Assembly: GCF_020519665.1 (NCBI RefSeq)
Contig: NZ_CP084703.1
Location: 2,480,001-2,544,000 of the forward strand
DNA length: 64,000 nucleotides
From: Bacillus shivajii
GTDB lineage: Bacteria; Bacillota; Bacilli; Bacillales; Salisediminibacteriaceae
Direction of reading: 5' to 3'
The notes under the pieces were generated by a model. The model was given only the letters and a program-made list of their open reading frames with translations. It was not told where the DNA came from and did not search any database. Positions 45,342 through 55,233 of the stretch are shown piece by piece (position 1 is the first letter of the stretch; each line of letters opens with the position of its first letter). The translations under genes were made by a program, and so were the position numbers.

Positions 45342-47087
45342 TTAGAACAACTCCTTGCATTGTTGATGAATTTCTTTGGGCAGGAACGGATTGCCGTCGT
45401 ACTTCAAAATCGTTTTTACATTCTGCTTACTATTTACATTCATCTTCACTAATTGAGACAGTTGACCTGTTGCGTTGTTTTCAACAACAACTACGTTTTT
45501 CGCTTTTTCAATCATACTTGTTACTTCTTCTGTTGGGAATGGGTGTAATAACCTCACTTGCCCATGGTTTACTTTCAAACCATCACTCTCAAGTCTAGGA
45601 ATCGCTTCTTGAATCGTTCCTCTTGTTGAGTTGAATCCTAAAATTAATAGATCAGCTTCTTCATGCTTTTCATTTTTATAGACAGGATTAGGAAACTTTT
45701 GTTCCAAGTTATGAAGTTTCTTCATCCTTTTTTCCATTTGTTCTTTTCGGTTTACTGGACTCTCAGAGGGCTTTCCTTGCTCGTTATGCTCTACACCAGT
45801 TACATGGTGAATCCCATTTTTCATTCCAGGGATTACGCGTTCTGAAACACCGTCTTCTGTTACTCTATAGCGCTTAAAATATTCTTTGTTTTCTAATTCT
45901 GGCAATGAATCTTCTAAATTAAGTTTGCCACGGCGTATTTCTACTTTATCGAATTCTAACGGATCAACCGTTTGCTTTCCTAATGAAAGTGCTAAATCCG
46001 TCACAATAATAACAGGAACTTGATACTCCTCTGCAATATTAAATGCTTCAACAGTATCATAGAATGCTTCTTCAACTGTAGAAGGGGCAAGAACAACCTT
46101 TGGAATTTCCCCATGTGTACCATAGATCATTGCAAGAATATCTGATTGTTCTTGTTTCGTAGGAAGTCCTGTACTTGGACCTCCACGTTGCGTATCGACA
46201 ACAACAAGTGGTGTTTCTGTTATTCCACTTAAACCGATCGCTTCCATCATTAGTGATAGTCCAGGCCCTGCTGATGCTGTCAATGAACGAACGCCAGAGT
46301 AATTCGCTCCAATTGCCATCGTACATGCTGCAATTTCATCTTCCGTTTGAATAACTGTACCGCCGAATTCTGGTAATTTTTTAATTAAATATTCCATAAT
46401 CTCAGATGCTGGTGTAATTGGATAAGCAGGCATAAACCTTGCTCCACCTGCCAATGCTCCTAAAGCTACCGCATCGTTACCAATCATAAACATACGGTTT
46501 TTGCCATCTGCATCAGCAAGCTTATAATCACCTAAAGCACCTTCAGATTCTTTTGTAAAGTATTTCATACCTTCTTCAATAGCTTTCATATTCTTTTCTA
46601 CAACCGCTGTACCTTTTCGTGAGAAAATTTGTTCAACAACGGATTTAAATGCAGAAGCAGGCACACCAAGAAGTGCAGCTGATGCTCCAACTGCAACCAT
46701 ATTTTTCATTAAAGATGTTCCTAGTTCTGTAGCAATTTCTGTGAATGGAACTGAAATCAGTTTTCCTTCACAACCTTCAGGTAATGTCGGTGAAAATTTG
46801 CTGTCACCAATAATAACTCCCCCAGCAACTAACTCATGATGATTCACATCAATCGTCTCTTGGTCAAAAGCGACGAGGATGTCTAAGTCATCTGAAATTG
46901 AGTTAATTGGCTTTGTACTCACACGAATTTTATTGTTCGTGTGCCCCCCTTTAATTCTTGATGAAAAGTGACGGTAGCCATATAGGCAATAGCCTAATCG
47001 ATTTAATGCGGTAGAAAAAATTTCTCCCGTACTTTCAATCCCTTCACCTTGCTGTCCGCCAACTTTCCACGAAAGTTGATTGATCAT
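45342..47087 (-). CDS. korA: 2-oxoacid:ferredoxin oxidoreductase, fused gamma-alpha subunit
   Basis: A 581-residue fusion. Residues 1-190 are the gamma domain (WKVGGQQGEGIESTGEIFSTALNRLGYCLYGYRHFSSRIKGGH). The rest is the alpha part, with NDAVALGALAGGARFMPAYPITPASEIMEYL, QTEDEIAACTMAIGANYSG, TASAGPGLSLMMEAIGLSG and TQRGGPSTGLPTKQEQSD. The oxidative decarboxylation of 2-oxoglutarate with ferredoxin is the likely reaction. GGGGTGGAG precedes the ATG at 47087. korAB lies between spoVS and tdh, a common arrangement in bacilli other than B. subtilis. Confidence 0.95.
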   Translation of the reverse strand: MINQLSWKVGGQQGEGIESTGEIFSTALNRLGYCLYGYRHFSSRIKGGHTNNKIRVSTKPINSISDDLDILVAFDQETIDVNHHELVAGGVIIGDSKFSPTLPEGCEGKLISVPFTEIATELGTSLMKNMVAVGASAALLGVPASAFKSVVEQIFSRKGTAVVEKNMKAIEEGMKYFTKESEGALGDYKLADADGKNRMFMIGNDAVALGALAGGARFMPAYPITPASEIMEYLIKKLPEFGGTVIQTEDEIAACTMAIGANYSGVRSLTASAGPGLSLMMEAIGLSGITETPLVVVDTQRGGPSTGLPTKQEQSDILAMIYGTHGEIPKVVLAPSTVEEAFYDTVEAFNIAEEYQVPVIIVTDLALSLGKQTVDPLEFDKVEIRRGKLNLEDSLPELENKEYFKRYRVTEDGVSERVIPGMKNGIHHVTGVEHNEQGKPSESPVNRKEQMEKRMKKLHNLEQKFPNPVYKNEKHEEADLLILGFNSTRGTIQEAIPRLESDGLKVNHGQVRLLHPFPTEEVTSMIEKAKNVVVVENNATGQLSQLVKMNVNSKQNVKTILKYDGNPFLPKEIHQQCKELF

Positions 47088-47389
47088 GGTTTACTCCACC
47101 CCTTCTAATCTAGCAATACTCTTCTTTTGCATGTGAATGTACACACATTCATATGCCTTACTTTTCTCTCACCTTGTAGGATGAACATCTATTTGAAGTC
47201 GCCCATTCTACAACTTTGTGTTTATCGAGAATTAAAGTAAAAACGCTAAGGTCGTTTCATTCTAAGTTGAAGTGTTTTCACTTCATACCTCTGATTTCAC
47301 ATTTTAATTGTACCACACTTTTTGTCATTTCTTAAAGCGTGAAAATTCTCTTTATTCTCTATCATTTAATCAAATTCTTTTAAAAATCA

Positions 47390-47425
47390 AGAAAAAAACC
47401 TGCTTACTATGCATAAGCAGGTTTA
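47390..47425 (-). terminator. Terminator after spoVS
   Basis: Perfect AACCTGCTTA / TAAGCAGGTT stem (47397-47406 with 47414-47423), with T-rich tail on the minus strand. The 300 bp between here and korA presumably contain the korAB promoter; nothing else was recognised there. Confidence 0.88.
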
Positions 47426-47432
47426 ATAATTA

Positions 47433-47693
47433 TTAACGCGGTTCGACAATTAATTTAATCGCTGTGCGTTCATCACCATCAATTTGAATGTCTGTAAATG
47501 CTGGGATGCAAACAAGATCAATGCCACTTGGAGCAACAAACCCTCTTGCAATAGCAATTGCTTTGATAGACTGGTTTAAAGCACCCGCTCCAATAGCTTG
47601 AATTTCTGCTGCTCCCCTTTCTCGAATGACTCCAGCTAAAGCACCGGCAACAGAGTTAGGATTAGATTTTGCTGAAACTTTTAATACTTCCAC
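47433..47693 (-). CDS. spoVS: Stage V sporulation protein S
   Basis: An 86-residue Alba-like protein, almost invariant in spore formers: VLKVSAKSNPNSVAGALAGVIRERGAAEIQAIGAGALNQSIKAIAIARGFVAPSGIDLVCIPAF. In B. subtilis it affects spore coat and cortex formation and septation. The start is GTG at 47693 behind AAGGAGG. The gene stands alone with its own terminator. Confidence 0.98.
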   Translation of the reverse strand: MEVLKVSAKSNPNSVAGALAGVIRERGAAEIQAIGAGALNQSIKAIAIARGFVAPSGIDLVCIPAFTDIQIDGDERTAIKLIVEPR

Positions 47694-47848
47694 TTCAGAA
47701 CCTCCTTATTGGATTAAATGGTGGTGTATAAGTCATAACAACATAGCGAAATAGAATGTTTCCTATAACGTTATGATGGTAATGAAGCGACTTTTGATGT
47801 ATATATACCTCTTTTTGTATATATTCAAAACATATAAAATTATGCCCT

Positions 47849-48643
47849 TTAATCAAAAAATGGTCGATCTTCGTTTATAGAAATTCGTTTGATTGACTTG
47901 CTCATTCCCGAAGATGGATCTACATCAATGATGACTCCATTACATTGTTCCCGACCTTTAGCAACTTCAAACCTCGCTGGTAAATTTGTTAAAAATCGGT
48001 TAATAATCACTTCACGGTCCATACCTAAAATTCCATCATAAGGACCTGTCATGCCTGCATCAGATATATATGCTGTTCCATTTGGAAGTATACGTTCATC
48101 AGCTGTTTGAACATGTGTATGTGTCCCGACAACTGCTGTAACTTGTCCATCTAAGAACCAACCGACAGCTTGTTTTTCACTCGTTGCTTCAGCGTGAAAA
48201 TCTATGAAGATCATCGAAGCTTTACCTCTCACTTCATCTACGATTGATTCAAGTTTTCGAAAGGGACAATCATTATCGTTCATAAACACCCTACCTTGAG
48301 CGTTAATAACTGCAACAGATTTATTCCCTACTTTTTTTATAACATATCCAACCCCTGGTGTTCCACTAGGAAAGTTTGCTGGTCTAACAAGGTCTTTTGC
48401 ATCATCGATAAAATCAAAAATTTCTTTCTTATCCCATGCATGATTTCCAAGTGTAATCACATCTGCACCAGCTTCTTTTATTTCATGATAAATCTTTTCA
48501 TTAATGCCTTTACCACCTGCTGCATTTTCCCCATTGACAACCGTAAAGTCAGGACGATATTTTCCTTTTAGTTTTGGTAAATACTCCTTTAATACGTTTC
48601 TTCCTGGAGAACCTACAACATCTCCAATAAACATAATTTTCAT
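47849..48643 (-). CDS. ymdB: YmdB family metallophosphoesterase
   Basis: A 264-residue metallophosphodiesterase; in B. subtilis it hydrolyses cyclic mononucleotides and is needed for biofilm and nanotube-related expression. Metal-binding motifs are MFIGDVVGSPGRN, VVNGENAAGGKGI, TLGNHAWDKKE, FHAEATSEKQA and VGTHTHVQTADERIL. AAAGGAG precedes the ATG. Its position next to rny is conserved in bacilli. Confidence 0.96.
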   Translation of the reverse strand: MKIMFIGDVVGSPGRNVLKEYLPKLKGKYRPDFTVVNGENAAGGKGINEKIYHEIKEAGADVITLGNHAWDKKEIFDFIDDAKDLVRPANFPSGTPGVGYVIKKVGNKSVAVINAQGRVFMNDNDCPFRKLESIVDEVRGKASMIFIDFHAEATSEKQAVGWFLDGQVTAVVGTHTHVQTADERILPNGTAYISDAGMTGPYDGILGMDREVIINRFLTNLPARFEVAKGREQCNGVIIDVDPSSGMSKSIKRISINEDRPFFD

Positions 48644-48803
48644 GAATTATTTCTCCTTTAAAGCGTTCTATTAACAGTGATAAATATGATTTTCTTATTT
48701 TAGATCGTTATTCTTAAAACCTTTTGTATATAGTATAAAGCAAGTTCATATCCTATAAACATTAGATACTATAGTTTATACGGTTTATTATTTTTATGTA
48801 TAA

Positions 48804-48834
48804 AAATAAAGTGGCAAAGGTGCCACTTTATTTC
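48804..48834 (-). terminator. Terminator-like hairpin at the 3' end of rny
   Basis: Stem AATAAAGTGGCA / TGCCACTTTATT (48805-48816 with 48821-48832); it overlaps the rny stop codon. Confidence 0.75.
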
Positions 48835-50393
48835 GCATACTCAACTGCCCTTGTTTCACGGATTACGGTCACTTTAATGTGACCAGGATAATCGAGCTCC
48901 TCTTCAATTTTCTTAGTTATTTCTCGAGCGAGTCGATAAGAGTCTTCATCGTTAATGAAGTCTGGTTTCACCATGATACGTACTTCACGACCTGCTTGAA
49001 TTGCATACGTTTTTTCTACTCCATCAAACGATTCAGAGATTTCTTCTAACTTCTCTAATCGTTTAATATACGTTTCTAACGTTTCTCTTCTGGCCCCAGG
49101 CCTAGCAGCGGATAAAGCATCTGCCGCAGCAACTAATGTTGCAATAACGGACGTTGCTTCTGTATCCCCGTGATGGGACGCAATACTGTTAATTACCACT
49201 GGATGTTCTTTATATTTCGTTGCAAGTTCAACACCAATTTCAACGTGACTTCCTTCAACTTCATGATCAATCGCTTTTCCTAAATCGTGGAGTAGTCCGG
49301 CTCTTCTTGCAAGCTGAACGTCCTCTCCAACTTCTGATGCCATCAACCCTGCAAGGTGGGCAACTTCCATTGAATGTTTAAGAACATTTTGACCATAACT
49401 TGTACGGAACTTCAAACGACCAAGAATCTTAATAAGGTCTGGGTGTAAATTATGAATCCCCATTTCAAATGTCGTTTGTTCCCCGTATTCACGAATCATT
49501 TCATCTACTTCTCTTCTTGACTTGTCCACTGTCTCTTCAATTCGAGCAGGGTGGATTCGTCCGTCTTGAACAAGTTTTTCTAGGGTTGTCTTTGCAATTT
49601 CTCTTCGAATTGGGTCAAAACCAGATAGGATAACTGCTTCTGGTGTATCATCAATAATCAGATCAATACCTGTTAGTGTTTCGAGTGCACGTATGTTACG
49701 TCCTTCTCGACCAATAATTCGACCCTTCATCTCATCATTTGGTAAGTTAACAACTGACACTGTCGTTTCAGCAACGTGATCAGCTGCACAACGTTGAATT
49801 GACATAGATAAAATTTCTTTCGCTTTTTTATCAGCCTCTTCTTTTGCTTTTGTTACAGCTTCTTTAACCATTACTGCTTTCTCATGGACTAATTCATCTT
49901 CCATCGTTTTCATAATGATTTCACGTGCTTCGTCTTTTGTAAAGCCAGAAATACGTTCTAATTCTTGTTTTTGTTCTTTGAGCAACTCCTCGACTTTGCT
50001 ATTCATGTCGTCGATTTCTTTTTGACGTTTTGACAAATCATCTTCTCGCTTTTCGAGAGATTCCTCTTTCTTGTCTAACGTTTCACTTTTACGGTCCAAT
50101 ACTTCTTCTTTTTGAACTAATCGGTTTTCCTGTTTTTGAACATCGTTTCGGCGGTCGCGAACTTCACGCTCTGCTTCCATGCGAATTTTATGAGCTTCAT
50201 CTTTCGCTTCTAAGATCGCTTCTTTCTTACTAGCATCTGCTTCACGCCGAGCTTCTTCAACCGTTTGTTTTGCCAATTGCTCCGCACTGGAGATTTTGGC
50301 TTCTGCGATGGATTTGCGAACGAAGTACCCGATCAAGATACCGATTGCTGCAGTGAATAGCAAAATGAGGATTTGAACGATCAGGCTATCCAA
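48828..50393 (-). CDS. rny: Ribonuclease Y
   Basis: Membrane-anchored endoribonuclease that starts decay of many Bacillus mRNAs. The 521-residue protein has an N-terminal transmembrane helix ([22 protein letters not shown]), a long coiled coil (about residues 30-200), a KH domain ([21 protein letters not shown]) and an HD domain with [15 protein letters not shown]. The start codon is TTG at 50393 with GAGGAGGTGA upstream. RicA, its cofactor, is encoded by ricA in this window. Confidence 0.97.
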   Translation of the reverse strand: MDSLIVQILILLFTAAIGILIGYFVRKSIAEAKISSAEQLAKQTVEEARREADASKKEAILEAKDEAHKIRMEAEREVRDRRNDVQKQENRLVQKEEVLDRKSETLDKKEESLEKREDDLSKRQKEIDDMNSKVEELLKEQKQELERISGFTKDEAREIIMKTMEDELVHEKAVMVKEAVTKAKEEADKKAKEILSMSIQRCAADHVAETTVSVVNLPNDEMKGRIIGREGRNIRALETLTGIDLIIDDTPEAVILSGFDPIRREIAKTTLEKLVQDGRIHPARIEETVDKSRREVDEMIREYGEQTTFEMGIHNLHPDLIKILGRLKFRTSYGQNVLKHSMEVAHLAGLMASEVGEDVQLARRAGLLHDLGKAIDHEVEGSHVEIGVELATKYKEHPVVINSIASHHGDTEATSVIATLVAAADALSAARPGARRETLETYIKRLEKLEEISESFDGVEKTYAIQAGREVRIMVKPDFINDEDSYRLAREITKKIEEELDYPGHIKVTVIRETRAVEYAK

Positions 50394-50644
50394 GACTGAT
50401 TCACCTCCTCATGCTATTTCTTGTTGGAACTAGTTTCATTTTGTTTCTTCGTTTTCATTTTAATCTTTATGCATACATCCAGCACAGCTCATACAGTATG
50501 AGTATGGGTAAGGCAGTATTCTTTCTAATTGTATGCTTCATATGTAACAATGTCAAGCATTGGTAAGTGTATATACTTATTTATTATCATTATTCCCTAA
50601 TATTAAAACGTAAGTATTCCTATCTTTGTTGTTACTTAAAGTGA

Positions 50645-50730
50645 AAAATAAAGTGCCAAGCACCACCAATCCAAAACATAGAATACAACAAAAGGCATGA
50701 TTCTATATTTCATGGTGAATGCTAGGCACT
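50645..50730 (-). terminator. Large recA terminator hairpin
   Basis: Outer stem AGTGCC-AGCA / TGCT-GGCACT with CACC/GGTG and AGAAT/ATTCT extensions, about 80 bases in all, with TTATTTTT following on the minus strand. The AGTGCC...GGCACT outer stem resembles the AAGTGC...GCACTT stem at 52137-52174. Confidence 0.75.
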
Positions 50731-50739
50731 AGTTTTTAC

Positions 50740-51792
50740 TTATTTTAAATCTAATGGGATATCTCCATCTTCTTCTGCAGGGTCTTCCGCCGGAACTTCT
50801 TTAGGTGTATCAAGTTCATGATACTCACGAATTTGTTTTTCAATCGTACTAGTAATATCTGAGTTTTCTTTTAGGAATTGTTTTGCGTTTTCTCTTCCTT
50901 GGCCAAGACGCTCTCCTTCGTACGAATACCATGCACCACTCTTTTGGACAATGTCTAAGTCAGATGCAATATCTAATAATGACCCTTCACGAGAAATACC
51001 TTCTCCGTACATAATATCCACTTCAGCTGTTCTAAATGGTGGCGCTACTTTATTTTTCACGATTTTAATCTTTGTTTTGTTACCGATCATATCATTACCT
51101 TGCTTTAATGTTTCTGCGCGACGAACCTCAAGACGAACAGAAGAATAGAACTTCAATGCACGTCCCCCTGGTGTCGTTTCAGGGTTACCGAACATAACAC
51201 CGACTTTTTCACGAATTTGGTTAATGAACACAGCAATCGTCTTCGATTTATTGACAGCTCCAGAGAGCTTTCTTAATGCTTGGGACATAAGTCTCGCTTG
51301 TAAACCTACGTGGCTGTCTCCCATTTCCCCTTCAATTTCAGCTTTTGGTACAAGAGCTGCAACTGAATCGACAACGATCATATCGATCGCTCCACTACGT
51401 ACAAGAGCTTCTGCAATTTCTAATGCTTGTTCCCCTGTGTCAGGTTGAGATAATAATAGCTCATCAATATTTACACCTAATTTTTGTGCATAGACTGGAT
51501 CTAGAGCATGCTCTGCATCGATAAATGCTGCTTGTCCACCATTACGTTGCACTTCGGCGATTGCATGTAAAGCAACTGTTGTTTTACCAGAAGATTCTGG
51601 ACCATAAACTTCGACAATTCTTCCTCTTGGATAACCACCCACACCTAATGCAATGTCTAATGCTAAAGCACCGCTAGAAATCGTTGAAACTCGTTGATCC
51701 GTTTGTTCTCCTAGTTTCATAATCGAACCTTTTCCGAACTGCTTTTCGATTTGTCTTAGTGCCATGTCTAATGCTTGTTTACGTTCTGACAT
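50740..51792 (-). CDS. recA: Recombinase RecA
   Basis: Drives homologous recombination and triggers LexA self-cleavage. The 350-residue protein has Walker [27 protein letters not shown], the Walker B region [22 protein letters not shown] and the L2 loop [19 protein letters not shown]. The C-terminus is acidic, as usual. AAAGGAGAGAG precedes the ATG. The promoter carries a LexA box (51887-51900). In B. subtilis cinA is directly upstream; here a helicase gene intervenes. Confidence 0.99.
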   Translation of the reverse strand: MSERKQALDMALRQIEKQFGKGSIMKLGEQTDQRVSTISSGALALDIALGVGGYPRGRIVEVYGPESSGKTTVALHAIAEVQRNGGQAAFIDAEHALDPVYAQKLGVNIDELLLSQPDTGEQALEIAEALVRSGAIDMIVVDSVAALVPKAEIEGEMGDSHVGLQARLMSQALRKLSGAVNKSKTIAVFINQIREKVGVMFGNPETTPGGRALKFYSSVRLEVRRAETLKQGNDMIGNKTKIKIVKNKVAPPFRTAEVDIMYGEGISREGSLLDIASDLDIVQKSGAWYSYEGERLGQGRENAKQFLKENSDITSTIEKQIREYHELDTPKEVPAEDPAEEDGDIPLDLK

Positions 51793-51849
51793 GAATTTCT
51801 CTCTCCTTTATCTATATATAAATAATTGCTTTATGTTTCATATACATAT

Positions 51850-51878
51850 ATCTTAACCGTTTTTTGTTCATTTGCCAA
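51850..51878 (-). promoter_or_regulatory. recA promoter
   Basis: Minus-strand TTGGCA (51878-51873), 17-bp spacer, TAAGAT (51855-51850). Confidence 0.6.
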
Positions 51879-51886
51879 TAGATTTG

Positions 51887-51900
51887 CAAACATTCGTTCG
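51887..51900. promoter_or_regulatory. LexA (SOS) box of recA
   Basis: Minus-strand CGAACGAATGTTTG, a close match to CGAAC-N4-GTTCG, directly upstream of the recA -35 box. Confidence 0.8.
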
Positions 51901-51916
51901 TATTTTTTTCTTTTTT

Positions 51917-52040
51917 ATGGCCGGTACTAATATGAATGCGTCCTCCCTCCTCTATTTCCAGTTATCCAAAAAAACAAAGTTTTAGAAAACAGCCTAGTAT
52001 ACAGAATGCATGATAGAAAGGACGCCCTACTACTGGCCAT
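51917..52040. repeat. Imperfect 124-bp inverted repeat upstream of recA
   Basis: Left arm (51917-51944) ATGGCCGGTACTAATATGAA continuing to GCGTCCT; right arm (52019-52040), read on the other strand, ATGGCCAGTAGTAGGGCGTC. The ends ATGGCC and the inner GCGTCC match exactly. It lies between the helicase terminators and the recA promoter. It may be a small MITE-like element; no target duplication was recognised. Confidence 0.5.
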
Positions 52041-52100
52041 TCCAAAAGACTAGCGCTTCACCCTATATAAACTTATACATTATAGATATGGAAAGCAAAC

Positions 52101-52121
52101 AAAAACTCGGCGATTGCCGAG
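52101..52121 (-). terminator. Second terminator after the DEAD-box gene
   Basis: CTCGGC / GCCGAG hairpin followed on the minus strand by TTTTTGTTT. Confidence 0.8.
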
Positions 52122-52130
52122 CCTTGAAAT

Positions 52131-52174
52131 TAAAACAAGTGCAAGGACCCTAAAGGTTAGGGGACCAAGCACTT
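52131..52174 (-). terminator. First terminator after the DEAD-box gene
   Basis: AAGTGC-GG-CCCT / AGGG-CC-GCACTT hairpin, followed on the minus strand by TTGTTTTAATTT. It lies 10 bp past the stop codon. Confidence 0.8.
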
Positions 52175-52184
52175 ATGAACATTC

Positions 52185-53765
52185 CTATTTTCTTTTCGGT
52201 CTAGGCTTAGCTGGTTCAAGGTTAATTCTAGCACCATTCAAACGCGAATATTTTAACCCTTCATAGACAAATGGAGCAACCTCTTCAGGAACTTCAATAA
52301 ATGTAAAGTTATCAAAGATATCAATTCTTCCAATTGCTTTTTGAGAAATACCGACTAGCTGAGAAACTTCTTCTACAATTTTTTTCGGTGTTAGTTCGAC
52401 ATTTCTGCCTACATTAATAAAGAATCTTGTCATTCCTTTTTGTGCTCCGGTATCGCCGAAGTCATAACCATCATCTTCGAGGTCAGTATGACTATAAAAT
52501 GCTAATTTCATCAGCGAGGAAACAACTTTTTCAGGAGGGTAGTCTTGTAATAGTTCGGTCACGAGCTCATCATATAAACTACTCGTTTCACTTTCCTCCA
52601 TTAAATCAATAATTTGCTGTTTCCACGTATGCTGTTGTTTTTCAACAACTTCTTCTACAGATGGTAGACCTTGAGACGGAATTGCCATCTTAATTTCTGC
52701 TTCAATCGAACGTAAATGCTTCATTTCTCTTGGAGTTACAAGTGTTAATGCAAATCCTTCACGTCCTGCTCGTCCTGTACGACCGATACGATGAACGTAG
52801 CTTTCAGGGTCTTGTGGAATATCATAATTGATCACGTGTGAGACTTTATCTACATCGATCCCACGTGCAGCAACATCTGTTGCAATTAAAAATTCAATCG
52901 TTGAATCTCGAAACTTTTTCATCACACTGTCCCGTTGTGATTGTGTTAAGTCACCGTGTAAACCATCAGCCATATATCCACGAGCTTGAAGGGCCTCAGT
53001 TAGTTCTGCTACACCTTTTTTCGTACGGCAGAAAATAATTCCTAAGTCGATCGTCTCGCTATCAATTACACGGCATAATGAGTCAATTTTATTTTTTTCT
53101 AACACTTTGTAATAAACTTGATTAATTGATGGGGCTGTTACTTCACCTTTACTAATCGTAATTTGTTTTGGTTGTTTCATATATTTATTTGACAGCTTTC
53201 GAATTGGCGGTGGCATCGTTGCAGAAAATAGCATCGTTTGACGTTCGCGATTTACTTGTTGAAGGATTTTTTCGATATCATCAATAAAACCCATATCTAG
53301 CATCTCATCAGCTTCATCTAAAATGAGTGTATGGACATTTTGTAGCTTTAATGTCCCTCGGTTTAAATGGTCTAATACACGCCCAGGTGTTCCTACAACA
53401 ACTTGTACACCGCGCTTTAGTGCACGAATTTGATGACCAATTGATTGTCCACCGTATATTGGTAGCGTTTGTACTTTTTTATATTTAGATAATTTTTGTA
53501 GTTCTCCAGCAACTTGAATGGCTAATTCTCTTGTTGGAGTTAAAATTAACGACTGGATATTTTTTGACTGATCTACACGTTCAATTAATGGAATACCAAA
53601 AGCTGCTGTTTTACCTGTTCCTGTTTGAGCTTGCCCGATGACATCTACTCTTTTTAAAATTTCAGGAATGACACGCTCTTGAATTGGAGATGGTGCTTCA
53701 AACCCCATATCTTTAATTGCTTTTTTTATCTCATTTGATATTTGAAAATCTTCGAATTTCATCAT
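52185..53765 (-). CDS. DEAD-box ATP-dependent RNA helicase with DbpA-type RNA-binding domain
   Basis: A 526-residue helicase. The core has the Q motif FEDFQISNEIKKAIKDMGFEAPSPIQ, AQTGTGKTAAFG (I), PTRELAIQ (Ia), LDEADEMLDMGF (II), FSATMP (III), IIFCRTKKG (IV) and VHRIGRTGRAGREG (VI). The C-terminus (about residues 440-520, MTRFFINVGRN ... IDIFDNFTFIEVPEEVA) is a DbpA-type RRM fold that binds structured RNA. It is related to CshA/DbpA-type helicases acting in cold adaptation, mRNA decay or ribosome assembly. The ATG pair follows the cinA stop at once (TAA-ATG-ATG), so it is coupled to cinA. This position between cinA and recA is unusual. Confidence 0.93.
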   Translation of the reverse strand: MMKFEDFQISNEIKKAIKDMGFEAPSPIQERVIPEILKRVDVIGQAQTGTGKTAAFGIPLIERVDQSKNIQSLILTPTRELAIQVAGELQKLSKYKKVQTLPIYGGQSIGHQIRALKRGVQVVVGTPGRVLDHLNRGTLKLQNVHTLILDEADEMLDMGFIDDIEKILQQVNRERQTMLFSATMPPPIRKLSNKYMKQPKQITISKGEVTAPSINQVYYKVLEKNKIDSLCRVIDSETIDLGIIFCRTKKGVAELTEALQARGYMADGLHGDLTQSQRDSVMKKFRDSTIEFLIATDVAARGIDVDKVSHVINYDIPQDPESYVHRIGRTGRAGREGFALTLVTPREMKHLRSIEAEIKMAIPSQGLPSVEEVVEKQQHTWKQQIIDLMEESETSSLYDELVTELLQDYPPEKVVSSLMKLAFYSHTDLEDDGYDFGDTGAQKGMTRFFINVGRNVELTPKKIVEEVSQLVGISQKAIGRIDIFDNFTFIEVPEEVAPFVYEGLKYSRLNGARINLEPAKPRPKRK

Positions 53766-55022
53766 TTATTCATCCACCTTTTTCATTTCCTTGCGTAACC
53801 ATTGTAACAAATAATATAAACCATACTTAACAGAGCGCTCACGAATATTCGAGCGACTGCCTGCAAGACGAAGTTCATATGAGACCAGTTCGTCTTCAGT
53901 TGATAGCCCTACATATACGAGACCAGGCTGCTTACCTTCTGCTTCCTTAGGACCTGCAACACCAGTGAAACTTAGTCCTACATTACTGCCCGTTTGTAAA
54001 CGGACTTGTTTCGCCAATGCTTCAGCACATTCGTGACTAATCGCTCCATATTTATTTAGTAGCTCATTTGAAATACCTAGTAATTCATGCTTTTGTTCAT
54101 TGGTATATGTAATAAACCCACCTTTAAAAAAGTTAGAAGCCCCATCCAAAGATGTCAGTTCTGTTGAGAATGATCCTCCAGTCAAACTTTCAGCTGAACT
54201 TAGTGAGTAATCCATAATCCGTAATAGATCACTAACAGATTTACTAAGTGTGTCATTACCAGTCCCATAAAAATAGGGCTCAAGCCTTTCAACCACTTTA
54301 TCTTGAAGGTCATCTAATTTTTGCTCATTTTGTCCTTCATTTTCTCCTTTGACAGTCAACCTTAACGTCACTTCACCATCCGATGCTAATGGAGCAATTG
54401 TCGGATTTGTTTGCGTTTCAAGTAAATCATCAATGATATCTACTAATTGTGACTCGCCAATATCAAAAAAACGTAGAACCCGTGATTGGATAAAGCTTGA
54501 GTTCGATAACTGTCGGTTTAGTAATGGAATACATTCATTTTCAAACATTGGAATGAGTTCTTTTGGTGGACCAGGAAGCATCATAACCTTTTTATTTTCA
54601 TACGTCATCAGCATCCCACAAGCAAGACCATGATGATTATCAATTATTTTAGAGCCTTCAATGACTAAAGCTTGCTTCCTATTGTTTTCAGTCATCGTGC
54701 GACTTCTTTGTTTAAAGTACTCAATAATTCGTTCTTCTGTTATTTTATCATACACTAGATTTCTACTTAACAACTGAGCTAACGTCTCTTTCGTTAAATC
54801 ATCTTTCGTTGGACCAAGTCCACCAGTTGTAATAACTAGATCTGACCTGTTAAGCGCCGTCTCTAGAACTTTATATAACCGTTCTTCATTATCACCCACT
54901 ACTGTGTGGTGATAAACGTTAACCCCTAAGTTATTTAATTGTCTCGATAAATATGTAGCATTTGTATTATCAATTTGTCCTAAAAGTAATTCAGATCCTA
55001 CTGCAACAATTTCTGCATTCAT
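53766..55022 (-). CDS. cinA: CinA family protein
   Basis: A 418-residue protein with an N-terminal molybdopterin-binding-like domain (AEIVAVGSELLLGQIDNTNATYLSRQL, TTGGLGPTKDDLTKE, LPGPPKEL), an ADP-ribose pyrophosphatase-type activity in homologues, and a C-terminal nicotinamide-nucleotide amidase-like domain (SAESLTGGSFSTELTSLDGASNFFKGGFITYTNEQK, GVAGP). It is linked to competence and NAD recycling. ATG 55022 has AGGGTG 6 bases upstream. It starts the cinA-helicase pair. Confidence 0.93.
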   Translation of the reverse strand: MNAEIVAVGSELLLGQIDNTNATYLSRQLNNLGVNVYHHTVVGDNEERLYKVLETALNRSDLVITTGGLGPTKDDLTKETLAQLLSRNLVYDKITEERIIEYFKQRSRTMTENNRKQALVIEGSKIIDNHHGLACGMLMTYENKKVMMLPGPPKELIPMFENECIPLLNRQLSNSSFIQSRVLRFFDIGESQLVDIIDDLLETQTNPTIAPLASDGEVTLRLTVKGENEGQNEQKLDDLQDKVVERLEPYFYGTGNDTLSKSVSDLLRIMDYSLSSAESLTGGSFSTELTSLDGASNFFKGGFITYTNEQKHELLGISNELLNKYGAISHECAEALAKQVRLQTGSNVGLSFTGVAGPKEAEGKQPGLVYVGLSTEDELVSYELRLAGSRSNIRERSVKYGLYYLLQWLRKEMKKVDE

Positions 55023-55074
55023 TTCTTTCACCCTAACACTTTTTAATTAAGCTTTGTTAAAGACATTTCCCCTT

Positions 55075-55210
55075 CCTCTGCTTGCATCACACCGTAGTGT
55101 ATGCGCCGGGGAAGCTCGAAGCTGTTCGAAGGAGAGTAGCTTGTTGTTGATTTTATGCCTTCTTTATTGATGATGCCCATCACCCTATAGGCACAAGCGC
55201 GATATCCGTT
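55075..55210 (+). repeat. GC-rich intergenic block, family D copy 2
   Basis: Contains ACACCGTAGTGT, CGCCGGGGAAGCTCGAAGCT, a segment GATGATGCCCATCACCCTAT and GGCACAAGCGCGATATCC. The last part resembles 37966-37990. No coding frame is apparent. It fills the 200-bp gap between pgsA and cinA. Confidence 0.45.
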
Positions 55211-55233
55211 CATGCTTCATTAACAGAGCCATT

